Assembly (NCBI GenBank): GCA_017934425.1
Contig: JAGBJO010000038.1
Location: 1-41,178 of the forward strand
Origin: Ruminococcus sp.
GTDB lineage: Bacteria > Bacillota > Clostridia > Oscillospirales > Ruminococcaceae
Length of the DNA stretch: 41,178 nt
Direction: 5' to 3'
The position numbers and the translations under genes are program-made. Below are positions 33,993 to 40,890 of this stretch, piece by piece. The number at the start of each line of letters is the position of its first letter. The stretch's first letter is position 1. The notes under the pieces were generated by a model. That model was given only the letters and a program-made list of their open reading frames with translations. It was not told the origin of the DNA and did not search any database.

Positions 33993-34688
33993 TCAGACAC
34001 CGTACTTGTTTGTAGAAACAGGAACTCCAGGACCCATTGTAGAAGTAACTGTGCAGCTCTTGAGGTAAGTACCCTTAGCAGCAGCAGGCTTAGCCTTTAC
34101 GATAGCCTCCATGAGAGTTGAGAAGTTCTCCTCCAGCTTAGCAGCGCCGAAAGAAGCCTTACCAATGGGGCAGTGAATGATGTTTGTCTTGTCAAGACGG
34201 TACTCGATCTTACCAGCCTTAGCCTCTGTAACAGCCTTAGCAACGTCGGGAGTAACAGTACCAGCCTTCGGGTTAGGCATCAGACCACGAGGTCCGAGAA
34301 CCTTACCAAGACGACCAACAACGCCCATCATGTCAGGTGAAGCAATAACAACGTCGAAGTCCATCCAGTTTTCCTTCTGGATCTTCTCAACGAAGTCCAT
34401 ACCGCCAACGAACTCAGCGCCAGCAGCCTTAGCAGCCTCGTACTTGTCCTCCTTGCAGAAAACCAGTACTCTTACAGTCTTACCAGTGCCGTTGGGCAGG
34501 ATAACAGCGCCACGAACCTGCTGGTCAGCGTGTCTTGAGTCAACGCCGAGACGAATGTGAGCCTCAACAGTCTCATCGAACTTAGCCTTTGCATTCTGGC
34601 AAACGAGTTCGAGAGCGTCTGCTGATTCATAAAGCTTTGTATAATCAACAGCCTTAAAGCTGTCAACATATTTCTTGCCGTGTTTCAT
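33993..34688 (-). CDS. rplA: Ribosomal protein uL1
   Basis: Large-subunit L1-stalk protein, 231 residues, the normal bacterial length, starting [12 protein letters not shown] with the conserved [10 protein letters not shown] block. In bacteria uL1 also represses translation of its own operon by binding an mRNA site that imitates its 23S rRNA site. Such a site appears just upstream (34707-34785). AGGAGG precedes the ATG. It is the last gene of the operon. Confidence 0.97.
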   Translation of the reverse strand: MKHGKKYVDSFKAVDYTKLYESADALELVCQNAKAKFDETVEAHIRLGVDSRHADQQVRGAVILPNGTGKTVRVLVFCKEDKYEAAKAAGAEFVGGMDFVEKIQKENWMDFDVVIASPDMMGVVGRLGKVLGPRGLMPNPKAGTVTPDVAKAVTEAKAGKIEYRLDKTNIIHCPIGKASFGAAKLEENFSTLMEAIVKAKPAAAKGTYLKSCTVTSTMGPGVPVSTNKYGV

Positions 34689-34694
34689 AATATT

Positions 34695-34785
34695 CCTCCT
34701 ATTTAAGTGGTAATACCGGGATTTATCTACCCGGTTAGCGGAAATTTCCTCCCACCAATAGAACTCTGAACGGGGGAAGCCCCGT
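34695..34785 (-). promoter_or_regulatory. Probable L1 autoregulatory mRNA site mimicking 23S rRNA
   Basis: In the rplK-rplA gap the minus strand carries GGTGGGAGG (34756-34748) and, further on, TACCAC (34712-34707). The 23S rRNA L1-stalk region of E. coli has, from memory, AUAGGUGGGAGGC opposite AAAUACCACC, so both strands of the L1 site are imitated. Between them is a 6-bp hairpin ACCGGG/CCCGGT (34735-34715), standing in for the distal rRNA helix. A further stem, ACGGGG-CTTC-CCCCGT, lies upstream (34785-34770). The rplA Shine-Dalgarno (34700-34695) follows immediately, so bound L1 would obstruct it. Confidence 0.7.
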
Positions 34786-34803
34786 CATCATTCGTTTAAT
34801 AAA

Positions 34804-35229
34804 TTAGTCAACAACTACAACGCCCATTGAGCGAGCTGTACCAGCGATCATGCTCATAGCAGCCTCAAGGGAACCTGCGTTCAGGTCGGGCATCTTAGTC
34901 TCAGCGATCTTCTGGATCTGCTCCTTAGTGATGTTAGCAACCTTAGTCTTGTTGGGAACACCTGAACCGCTCTCGATGTTGCAAGCCTTCTTGATGAGGA
35001 CTGCAGCAGGGGGAGTCTTAGTGATGAAGGAGAAAGAACGGTCTGCGTAAACAGTAATAACGACAGGGATAATCATACCGATATCGTTCTTAGTTCTCTC
35101 GTTGAACTCCTTTGTGAATGCCATGATATTTACACCGTGCTGACCAAGAGCAGGGCCAACAGGGGGAGCAGGAGTAGCCTTTCCTGCTGCGATCTGAAGC
35201 TTAATATAGCCAACAACTTTCTGTGCCAT
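34804..35229 (-). CDS. rplK: Ribosomal protein uL11
   Basis: Large-subunit protein uL11, 141 residues, part of the GTPase-associated centre. It has the Pro-rich [14 protein letters not shown] loop of the N-terminal domain and the C-terminal RNA-binding domain ending in TARSMGV. It follows nusG after 92 nt that include a small stem GAAGCC/GGCTTC (35292-35309), and precedes rplA. AGGTGCGAATCAA precedes the ATG. Confidence 0.97.
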   Translation of the reverse strand: MAQKVVGYIKLQIAAGKATPAPPVGPALGQHGVNIMAFTKEFNERTKNDIGMIIPVVITVYADRSFSFITKTPPAAVLIKKACNIESGSGVPNKTKVANITKEQIQKIAETKMPDLNAGSLEAAMSMIAGTARSMGVVVVD

Positions 35230-35321
35230 TTGATTCGCACCTCCATAAATGTGGTAAATGGCGAGGCAAGTATGATTTTACCTCTCCCACTGAAGCCGAT
35301 GTAGGCTTCTTTTTGACCTGA

Positions 35322-35849
35322 TTAATCGTCCGCCGGCACGACCTGGTTAAGGGGAAGTGTGGTGGGCGTATCTCGACCGAACATTGATACAAGCAGATCA
35401 ACAGTACGTTCTTCGAGATTAATGTTTTGAACGACACCGATAAATCCGTCCATAGCAGTACCGTTTATCTGAACATGGTCGCCGACCTTGAAATCGACAG
35501 CCACGGAAGAAACCTCGATACCGAAGAGCTTTTCTACCTCTGCATCAGACAGGGGAGTAGGCTCAGATCCGGGACCGACGAAACCGGTACAGCCACGGGT
35601 ATTTCTGACGATAGGCCAGGTATACTCAGTGACGATCATCTTTACGAGTACATAGCCAGGGTAGGCTTTACGCTCGTATATTTTCTGTTTTCCGTCGACA
35701 TTTTCTTCTGCCATTTCGGTAGGAACTCTGACCTCTTGGATAAGATCTTGAAGCTTACGGTTTTCAACAACCTTTTCGATATTCTGAGCGACCTTGTTTT
35801 CGTAGCCTGAATATGTGTGGATAACGTACCACTTAGCTCCTTCTGACAT
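35322..35849 (-). CDS. nusG: Transcription elongation/termination factor NusG
   Basis: A 175-residue NusG: N-terminal NGN domain (WYVIHTYSGYENKVA near the start, YPGYVLVKM) that binds RNA polymerase, and a C-terminal KOW domain (FKVGDHVQINGT, MDGFIGVV) that contacts Rho or ribosomal protein S10. Length and order are canonical, with secE upstream and rplK downstream. GAGGAGG lies before the ATG. Confidence 0.97.
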   Translation of the reverse strand: MSEGAKWYVIHTYSGYENKVAQNIEKVVENRKLQDLIQEVRVPTEMAEENVDGKQKIYERKAYPGYVLVKMIVTEYTWPIVRNTRGCTGFVGPGSEPTPLSDAEVEKLFGIEVSSVAVDFKVGDHVQINGTAMDGFIGVVQNINLEERTVDLLVSMFGRDTPTTLPLNQVVPADD

Positions 35850-35873
35850 AACAAATCCTCCTCAGATTTCCTT

Positions 35874-36116
35874 TTATTGGTAGATCAGACGCATCAAAGT
35901 GAGGAAACCCTCATCGAGCAGACCCACTAAAACTGCCGAGGCAACCACTACGCCAAGAACGACTGACGTATTGTTAATAACAGTTTTCTTAGACGGCCAT
36001 ACTACCTTTTTGAATTCGATTTTTAAGTCCTTGAACCACTTAGCGACCTTGTTAGGCTGCTTCTTTTCGGCTTTCTTCTCGGACTTCTTTTTCTCTGAAG
36101 TTGTATCCTTAGCCAT
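35874..36116 (-). CDS. secE: Preprotein translocase subunit SecE
   Basis: An 80-residue single-pass SecE. The first 30 residues are Lys/Glu-rich, then WFKDLKIEFKKVVWPSKK (the conserved amphipathic helix with the VVWPS/T motif) and one membrane segment near the C-terminus. I start at the ATG at 36116 because the longer frame (to 36179) runs back into rpmG. It lies between rpmG and nusG as in most Firmicutes. Confidence 0.95.
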   Translation of the reverse strand: MAKDTTSEKKKSEKKAEKKQPNKVAKWFKDLKIEFKKVVWPSKKTVINNTSVVLGVVVASAVLVGLLDEGFLTLMRLIYQ

Positions 36117-36133
36117 GGAAATACTCCTTCCGA

Positions 36134-36283
36134 TTACTTTGTTTCCTTGTGAAGAGTATGCTTTCTGCAGAACTTGCAATGCTTCATCATTTCAATTCTG
36201 TCAGGGTCGTTCTTCTTGTTCTTCTTGGAAACGTAGTTGCGCTGCTTGCACTCAGTGCAGGCTAAAGTAACCTTAACTCTCAT
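36134..36283 (-). CDS. rpmG: Ribosomal protein bL33
   Basis: Large-subunit protein bL33, 49 residues, with two Cys pairs (CTEC and CKFC), the zinc-binding form. It starts at [12 protein letters not shown] after AGGAGGTGCC; the frame is open 12 codons further upstream but the ribosome binding site fixes the start. It is the first gene of the rpmG-secE-nusG-rplK-rplA operon. Confidence 0.96.
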   Translation of the reverse strand: MRVKVTLACTECKQRNYVSKKNKKNDPDRIEMMKHCKFCRKHTLHKETK

Positions 36284-36384
36284 TTTCGGCACCTCCTGAT
36301 AAATTTCTTCCTTTCTCATGGAAAGGTAGGTTGTTTGCCTCCCTCAACGGGGTACAAAAATAAAACCCCAAACGAGGTAAAACT

Positions 36385-36413
36385 ATTATATCATATTTAT
36401 CCCGGAAAGTCAA
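36385..36413 (-). promoter_or_regulatory. Promoter of the rpmG-secE-nusG-rplKA operon
   Basis: Minus strand TTGACT (36413-36408), 17-bp spacer, TATAAT (36390-36385). The leader of about 95 nt contains a GGGG/CCCC stem around a T-rich loop (near 36345-36365). Confidence 0.8.
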
Positions 36414-36430
36414 GTATTTCGGGACATATT

Positions 36431-36467
36431 TAAAACAAAAAACTTCCGACCATAAGATCGGAAGTTT
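36431..36467 (-). terminator. Terminator of the tRNA-Leu gene
   Basis: AAACTTCCGA (36440-36449) and TCGGAAGTTT (36458-36467) form a perfect 10-bp stem, followed on the minus strand by a T-rich run. The stem begins on the last base of the tRNA CCA end. Confidence 0.85.
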
Positions 36468-36551
36468 GGTGCGAGTAATGGGACTTGAACCCATACGTCT
36501 CTCGACACACGCCCCTCAAACGTGCCTGTCTGCCTATTCCAGCACACTCGC
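36467..36551 (-). tRNA. tRNA-Leu (anticodon GAG)
   Basis: An 85-nt class II tRNA with CCA encoded. The acceptor GCGAGTG pairs with TACTCGC; the anticodon stem CACGT/GCGTG closes loop TTGAGGG, giving anticodon GAG (reads CUC and CUU); the long variable arm GTCGAGAGAC and the T loop TTCAAGT are typical of tRNA-Leu. The gene has its own promoter and terminator. Confidence 0.95.
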
Positions 36552-36578
36552 ATTTGCGTCATTCCTGACTGCTTTAAT

Positions 36579-36607
36579 ATTATACCAGAAATGGGAGGTT
36601 TTGTCAA
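36579..36607 (-). promoter_or_regulatory. Consensus promoter of tRNA-Leu
   Basis: Minus strand TTGACA (36607-36602), 17-bp spacer, TATAAT (36584-36579) preceded by TGG: a full consensus with extended -10. Confidence 0.85.
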
Positions 36608-36649
36608 GGGTTTTTTGAAAAAATTCGGAAAAATTTTTTTAAGTATTGA

Positions 36650-36675
36650 AAAAGGGACGAAAAATCGCCCCTTTT
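36650..36675 (-). terminator. Terminator of the pspA operon
   Basis: AAAAGGGACGA (36650-36660) pairs with TCGCCCCTTTT (36665-36675) with one mismatch; on the minus strand the stem ends in a T-run. Confidence 0.75.
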
Positions 36676-36678
36676 CGC

Positions 36679-37158
36679 TTATTCAAACTGGTAGATAATA
36701 GCCTTTGCATCGAGTGCCTCAAAGAGGTCGGTCATAGTGATAAGGCTTGCATCGTGGTCGGAGAGAATAGCGCCGTAGTCGCTTCCCTTAGCAGCTACTT
36801 CGTCAGCGGCTTCCTTAGCGGTGTATTCCTTGCCGTCGATTGTGATCGTGCTTCCGGAAACGGTGATAGTAACGTAGTTCTTGGCTGTTACGGCTTCAGT
36901 AGCTTCCTCGCTTGCCTTATTATGTCTTTCCTCGATTATCTCCTCCTTGGAGATAGTGCTGATGCTCTTATTATTGCTGACGCTGGAACTTGAATTGCCT
37001 GCGCCGTTGCTTCCGGTTTTGTCAATAGTTATCATACCGAATATGATAAGAGCGATGAGGATAAGTGAAAGACCGATTATAAGCGGCAGATTCGCCTTAT
37101 TATTTTCGGTTTCCTCCTCCTCCGGGAGGTTCTGGTTTTCGTTCTGGTTGTTATCCAT
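36679..37158 (-). CDS. Single-pass membrane protein of unknown function in the pspA operon
   Basis: A 159-residue protein. The N-terminus (1-22) is rich in Asn, Gln and Glu; a membrane segment follows (about 23-43); then a Ser/Asn linker and a small C-terminal domain (about 90-159) rich in beta-branched residues. I recognise no family. It is the third gene after pspA and a 56-residue membrane protein, suggesting a role in envelope stress or membrane maintenance, but this is context only. AAAGGACG precedes the ATG. Confidence 0.7.
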   Translation of the reverse strand: MDNNQNENQNLPEEEETENNKANLPLIIGLSLILIALIIFGMITIDKTGSNGAGNSSSSVSNNKSISTISKEEIIEERHNKASEEATEAVTAKNYVTITVSGSTITIDGKEYTAKEAADEVAAKGSDYGAILSDHDASLITMTDLFEALDAKAIIYQFE

Positions 37159-37191
37159 AGTGTAACGTCCTTTCAGATGATTTGCATAGGA

Positions 37192-37218
37192 AAGGCAGCA
37201 GATATTCTCCGCTGCCTT
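37192..37218 (-). promoter_or_regulatory. Intergenic hairpin in the pspA operon
   Basis: AAGGCAGC (37192-37199) and GCTGCCTT (37211-37218) form a perfect 8-bp stem with an 11-nt loop, between the second and third genes. No T-run follows on the minus strand, so it is more likely an RNA processing or stability element than a full terminator. Confidence 0.45.
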
Positions 37219-37224
37219 AAATTA

Positions 37225-37395
37225 TCAGACTCCGCAGTCCTCATAGTCCTTCCACTTCTCGAAGTATACCTTATTGCTCCAGCTCTTATAAAGAATGTAG
37301 AGAATGGAACTTACTGCAATGAACACAGCGCCTACGATAGGAAGAAACATATTGAGAACCTTTTTGGGGTTGATCTCATTTTTTTTACTGCTCAT
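37225..37395 (-). CDS. Small membrane protein downstream of pspA
   Basis: A 56-residue protein with a Lys/Asn-rich N-terminus and one strong membrane segment (about residues 15-36), ending in a charged tail with YFEKWKDYED. The ATG at 37395 has AAGGTG upstream; the frame is open to 37452 but that part overlaps pspA. I recognise no family. It lies 22 nt after pspA, so it is probably co-transcribed and may be a membrane partner of PspA. Confidence 0.65.
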   Translation of the reverse strand: MSSKKNEINPKKVLNMFLPIVGAVFIAVSSILYILYKSWSNKVYFEKWKDYEDCGV

Positions 37396-37417
37396 TAAAA
37401 CACCTTCGCTAAATAGT

Positions 37418-38242
37418 TTACTGCTGGTCTTCGTCGTCGAGAGCCAGGTCATCGAGAGTGATTCCCTGGAGGTCTTCCTCAGTCAGCTGGATATCGTCGA
37501 TACTCTGGGGGATCTGGTTATTGCCCTGACCCTGCTGGAGATCCTGACCCTGACCCTGCTGCTGATTATTACCGCCGTTCATTTCGTTCATAAGTCTTGC
37601 CAGCTCAGCGTCAACAGCGGCATCAGTCTGGATCTGCTCGAATGACTGCTGAAGGTCAGCATCGTCGCCGTTACCGGAGATCTCGATGAATGCGTCAGCC
37701 TCAGCTTCCTTGCGCTGGATCTTTTCTTCCATGCGGTTGAAGCTTGCCATAGAGCTTTCAACATCGAATCCGCCTGTAGACTGAGCAAGCTGCTTCTTAG
37801 TCTCAGCCATCTGAGAACGGGCGATGAGCATAGCCTGACGTGACTTAGCCTCGTCCAGCTTGGCCTTGAGAGTCTCTACCTGAGCGCCGATAGCGGTAGT
37901 CTGAGCGGAGATAGAGTTGTACATCTCGGTATATGTTTTAACTTCTTCATCAGCCTTGACCTTGCGAGCCAGAGCCTTTTTAGCCATATCAGCGTTACCC
38001 TGAGAGAGGGCAGCCTTTGCCTTAGCTTCCCAGGCAGCGGAAACCTTTCTTGCCTCGTCCATTTTCTTCTTAGCCAGTGCCTCGCTTGCCTTAGCCTTGC
38101 CGTAGTTCTGGGTAGCGTTATTCAGTTCCTTTGTCATATCAACAATGATCTGCTTGACCATCTTCTCCGGATCTTCAGCCTTATCGATAAGGTCGTTTAC
38201 GTTAGATCTGAGCAGATCACTTAATCTTTTAAATAAACCCAT
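37418..38242 (-). CDS. pspA: Phage shock protein A (PspA/IM30 family)
   Basis: A 274-residue PspA/IM30 protein that binds and stabilises stressed membranes and assembles into ESCRT-III-like polymers. The N-terminal amphipathic helix (MGLFKRLSDLLRSNVNDL) and long coiled coil (about 25-190) are typical. The C-terminal 50 residues are unusual: a Gln/Gly/Asn-rich tract, then an acidic Asp/Leu-rich tail. GAGGAGG precedes the ATG. It heads an operon with two small membrane proteins instead of known pspB/pspC genes, behind a full-consensus promoter. Confidence 0.92.
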   Translation of the reverse strand: MGLFKRLSDLLRSNVNDLIDKAEDPEKMVKQIIVDMTKELNNATQNYGKAKASEALAKKKMDEARKVSAAWEAKAKAALSQGNADMAKKALARKVKADEEVKTYTEMYNSISAQTTAIGAQVETLKAKLDEAKSRQAMLIARSQMAETKKQLAQSTGGFDVESSMASFNRMEEKIQRKEAEADAFIEISGNGDDADLQQSFEQIQTDAAVDAELARLMNEMNGGNNQQQGQGQDLQQGQGNNQIPQSIDDIQLTEEDLQGITLDDLALDDEDQQ

Positions 38243-38292
38243 GAATAAATCCTCCTCATGTAAAAGCGTGCAGAAAAAATACTGCTATTAAC

Positions 38293-38334
38293 ATTATAAA
38301 ATAAATGCAGACGATTGTCAAGTATTTTTTGACA
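38293..38334 (-). promoter_or_regulatory. pspA promoter with overlapping inverted repeat
   Basis: Minus strand TTGACA (38321-38316), 17-bp spacer, TATAAT (38298-38293): perfect consensus. The -35 box is also one arm of an inverted repeat TGTCAA-N7-TTGACA (38316-38334), which could be an operator. Confidence 0.7.
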
Positions 38335-38400
38335 CTTTCACTTCGTTTTCATTTCGTGGGCGGAAAAACCTGTGGAAAACTTATTCAGGCTGCTGCATTA

Positions 38401-39072
38401 TTATTTAAGGGTAAGCAGGAAGGATTTCTGTTCGTCGCTTATACGGTAGCTTTCACGGGCTTTCTGAATAGTTTTTGCGTGAACCCAGGGGTCAAGGCGG
38501 CGCTCCGTGATGTAAGGCAGGGCGGCAGTGTACTGTTTAGCCAGGGCGGTTGCGAAGAACCATGCGGTCATCATGTTGATATAGTACTCCTGGCTGCGGA
38601 CGCTGGCGGCGAGTTCGAGAATTTCCGGGGAGAAGTCATCGTCCAGAAAGTGGCACATAAGCATACCTGTGGCAAATCTTACTGTATACGTCCGGTCGGA
38701 GACTATCCAGCGGCGAATCATAGCCATAAGTGCCGGTTTGTCCTTCCGGAAAGCCTTTGGGCGAAGCTGGTCGCAGGTAGCCCAGTTGTCAACGTAGGGG
38801 AGAAAGTTTTCAACTTCTTCTGCGACAATGTTGAAAACTCCAAGCTGCGAGAGAATCATAGCATGAAGCTGGTTTTCGTCGAAATAGCGGTGAGGGAGAG
38901 AATGGGTGAAATCCTGCCAATTACCGCCATTTATCAGTTCCTTTGCCAGTGAGCGCAAAGCCGGAGTCCGCACGCCGATGAAAGAATCAGCCTGCTGACC
39001 GGGAATGAGTTTTAACTGGAAATCCCTGTAGGGAATGTCCTGGAGTTCAAAAAGTTTCTGGGTGATATTCAT
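38401..39072 (-). CDS. DNA alkylation repair protein (AlkD-like)
   Basis: A 223-residue all-helical HEAT-like repeat protein of the AlkD DNA glycosylase family, which removes alkylated bases such as 3- and 7-methylpurines. The WATCDQLRPKAF and W-x-S-x6-RFA segments are characteristic of these Firmicute members. The ATG at 39072 follows AAAGGAGGA; the longer frame to 39123 would cover the promoter. It is monocistronic, and there is no clear terminator before the pspA promoter region. Confidence 0.85.
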   Translation of the reverse strand: MNITQKLFELQDIPYRDFQLKLIPGQQADSFIGVRTPALRSLAKELINGGNWQDFTHSLPHRYFDENQLHAMILSQLGVFNIVAEEVENFLPYVDNWATCDQLRPKAFRKDKPALMAMIRRWIVSDRTYTVRFATGMLMCHFLDDDFSPEILELAASVRSQEYYINMMTAWFFATALAKQYTAALPYITERRLDPWVHAKTIQKARESYRISDEQKSFLLTLK

Positions 39073-39094
39073 AGGAAGTCCTCCTTTTTTCAGA

Positions 39095-39123
39095 ATTATA
39101 ACATATTCCGGCAAAAAGTTCAA
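39095..39123 (-). promoter_or_regulatory. Promoter of the AlkD-like gene
   Basis: Minus strand TTGAAC (39123-39118), 17-bp spacer, TATAAT (39100-39095), giving a leader of about 20 nt. Confidence 0.65.
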
Positions 39124-39298
39124 TCAAAATCCCAGAAAAATACCCACGGCAATTAGAAACTGTTGAAGCTGCACAACTATAGTCCTCGAAAATGTCCATT
39201 TTAAATAGGTGTACATTGCCTGAAAGGTTCATATGACCCCTTGAATTTGTGCAGTATGGAGATAAACGGAAAAAAGTCGGCTAAGGGCAAATTTCCGC

Positions 39299-39327
39299 TT
39301 GAAATCGCCGTAAAATTGTGCTATAAT
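39299..39327 (+). promoter_or_regulatory. Promoter of the antiporter operon
   Basis: TTGAAA (39299-39304), 17-bp spacer, TATAAT (39322-39327). Confidence 0.75.
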
Positions 39328-39358
39328 TGTGAGGAAACAAAACAGGAGAGTGAGTAGA

Positions 39359-40294
39359 ATGCTGAAGTATATTTTACTGGTAGGCGGATTTGTACTGCTT
39401 ATCAAGGGTGCGGACTTTTTCGTGGACGGAAGCTCCAGTCTTGCGAAAAAGCTGAGAGTTCCGTCGCTGATAATTGGCATGACCATTGTGGCTATGGGAA
39501 CGAGCCTGCCGGAGACCTCGGTGAGCGTGAGTGCCGCTATAGCCGGGAAAAATGATCTTGCAATAAGCAACGTGGTGGGGTCGAACATCTTTAACCTCAT
39601 GGTGGTCTGCGGACTTTGCGCTTTGCTTTGCCCTTTGGATATTGGCAGAGATACGCTCAAACGTGATTTCCCGTTCTCAATGGCGGTAGCAGGCGGACTT
39701 ATGGCGCTGGGCGGTATCGGCATGAACGTTGGGCATATTGACGGAGCGATACTGCTTGTTGTGTTTGTGGCGTTCCTTTACATCATGGTAGCTTCCGCAC
39801 GCAAAGCAGCCGCACAGGGCGAAGCTGTCGATGAGGAGTACAAGATACTGCCATCGTGGAAGTGTGCGCTGTACATTGCCGGAGGAATCGCAGCCATTGC
39901 AGCCGGCGGAAACATGGTAGTTTCGGGCGCATCGGATATAGCCCGCTCCTTCGGAATATCCGACAACGTTATCGGCATGACCATAGTTGCCCTGGGAACA
40001 AGTTTGCCGGAACTGGTAACAAGCGTGGTCGCAGCGAAGAAGAAGGAGCTTGACATGGCGATAGGAAACGTAGTCGGCTCGAACATCTTCAATATCCTCT
40101 TTGTGCTTGGAATCGCTGCCGCTATCAGCCCGGTGAAGTACACAATGGAGAACCTTATCGACACAGGTGTGCTGATCCTGATGAGCGGAATGGTGCTTGC
40201 GTTCTGCATTGCAAAGAAGAAGCTGGACAAGCCACAGGGAGCAATAATGCTGGCAGCATATGCCGGATATATGACATACGTTTTCATGAGATGA
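39359..40294 (+). CDS. Calcium/sodium antiporter (YrbG-type, CaCA family)
   Basis: A 311-residue membrane protein with about ten helices in two inverted halves. Each half has the alpha-repeat signature: VAMGTSLPET with NVVGSNIFN (first), VALGTSLPEL with NVVGSNIFN (second), which hold the ion-binding acidic residues. It should exchange Ca2+ or another cation for Na+ or K+ across the membrane. AGGAGAGTGAG precedes the ATG at 39359. Six bases separate it from the SdpI-family gene. Confidence 0.93.
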   Translation: MLKYILLVGGFVLLIKGADFFVDGSSSLAKKLRVPSLIIGMTIVAMGTSLPETSVSVSAAIAGKNDLAISNVVGSNIFNLMVVCGLCALLCPLDIGRDTLKRDFPFSMAVAGGLMALGGIGMNVGHIDGAILLVVFVAFLYIMVASARKAAAQGEAVDEEYKILPSWKCALYIAGGIAAIAAGGNMVVSGASDIARSFGISDNVIGMTIVALGTSLPELVTSVVAAKKKELDMAIGNVVGSNIFNILFVLGIAAAISPVKYTMENLIDTGVLILMSGMVLAFCIAKKKLDKPQGAIMLAAYAGYMTYVFMR

Positions 40295-40300
40295 GGAAAA

Positions 40301-40645
40301 ATGCAGGTTGTTATAATAGTTAACATAATCGTTTCAATAGGTCTGTTCCTGGGCGGCATTGTGATGAAGAAGTACGCAAAATCCCCCGCAGACTACACCA
40401 TAGGTTTCCGGACAAAGGCATCAACGGCAAGCGAAGATGCATGGTATTTCGCAAATAACAGGTGCGGCAGTGCGTGGGCAGTTATCGGGATAGCGGCTCT
40501 GATAATCACCATAGCTGCGGTGTTTGCGGTAACAGGCGACAAAGCTTCCGGAATCGCACAGTTTGTGGTCATGGTTTTGCAGGTAGCAGCGGCTTCCGCA
40601 GCGGTCACATCTACGGAATTGATTCTCAGGCAGAAATTCAACTGA
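40301..40645 (+). CDS. SdpI-family membrane protein
   Basis: A 114-residue protein with three hydrophobic segments and the SdpI/YhfL-like middle motif IGFRTKASTASEDAWYFAN. In Bacillus subtilis SdpI is the immunity protein against the SdpC toxin, but most family members have no tested role and there is no sdpABC here. GAGG precedes the ATG and the gene is in an operon with the antiporter. Confidence 0.8.
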   Translation: MQVVIIVNIIVSIGLFLGGIVMKKYAKSPADYTIGFRTKASTASEDAWYFANNRCGSAWAVIGIAALIITIAAVFAVTGDKASGIAQFVVMVLQVAAASAAVTSTELILRQKFN

Positions 40646-40656
40646 ATATAAAACGA

Positions 40657-40697
40657 TGCCCCTAAGCGTTCATCAAAGCGCTCAGGGGCATTATTTT
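40657..40697 (+). terminator. Terminator of the antiporter operon
   Basis: TGCCCCTAAGCG (40657-40668) pairs with CGCTCAGGGGCA (40679-40690) with one mismatch, followed by TTATTTT. Confidence 0.8.
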
Positions 40698-40702
40698 ACC
40701 AT
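40691..40702 (-). other. Three-codon ORF (M-V-K) behind a strong ribosome binding site
   Basis: On the minus strand AAGGAGGAACGAAC leads into ATG GTA AAA TAA. The Shine-Dalgarno is as good as any in the window but the frame has only three codons. It lies between the terminator of the 26-codon ORF and the antiporter terminator. It may be a relic of a deleted gene or a minimal ORF. Confidence 0.35.
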
Positions 40703-40726
40703 GTTCGTTCCTCCTTATCAGGGTAT

Positions 40727-40750
40727 AAAAATAGCACCCTTGCAGGTGCT
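40727..40750 (-). terminator. Terminator of the 26-codon ORF
   Basis: AGCACC (40733-40738) and GGTGCT (40745-40750) form a 6-bp stem; ATTTTT follows on the minus strand. Confidence 0.65.
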
Positions 40751-40752
40751 TG

Positions 40753-40833
40753 TTACTTATGAGATTTGCCGCAGCGTCTGCGGTGCAGAATGGCTCTGAC
40801 ATATTCGGCGTAAGTGATGACAGGTTCAGTCAT
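40753..40833 (-). CDS. Small protein of 26 residues, unknown function
   Basis: ATG at 40833 follows a strong GGAGGTGAGAACC. The product, starting MTEPVITYAEYVRAI and ending LHRRRCGKSHK, has an acidic-to-neutral N-terminal half and a strongly basic C-terminal tail with one Cys. A terminator lies on each side, so it is transcribed as its own short unit. I do not recognise it. The ribosome binding site, the compact flanking terminators and the balanced codon use make it a better candidate than a chance ORF, but it is unproven. Confidence 0.5.
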   Translation of the reverse strand: MTEPVITYAEYVRAILHRRRCGKSHK

Positions 40834-40867
40834 TGGTTCTCACCTCCTTCAAAGTGGCATAAGAAAA

Positions 40868-40885
40868 CCGCCTTGTTATGGGCGG
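40868..40885 (-). terminator. Terminator of the partial gene at the window end
   Basis: CCGCC (40868-40872) and GGCGG (40881-40885) form a 5-bp stem; TTTTCTT follows on the minus strand. Confidence 0.6.
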
Positions 40886-40890
40886 CTCTC

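Noticed and set aside
35292-35314. GAAGCC/GGCTTC stem followed by T-run between nusG and rplK as a terminator
   Set aside because: The T-run follows on the plus strand, whereas the operon is read from the minus strand; at most it is a small leader stem.
39073-39232. Minus-strand frame upstream of the AlkD-like gene and its N-terminal extension
   Set aside because: It covers a TTGAAC-17-TATAAT promoter and lacks a ribosome binding site; the ATG at 39072 with AAAGGAGGA is clearly better.
40301-40645. SdpI-like protein as part of a toxin-immunity system
   Set aside because: No SdpABC-like toxin genes are nearby, and the gene is in an operon with a cation antiporter.
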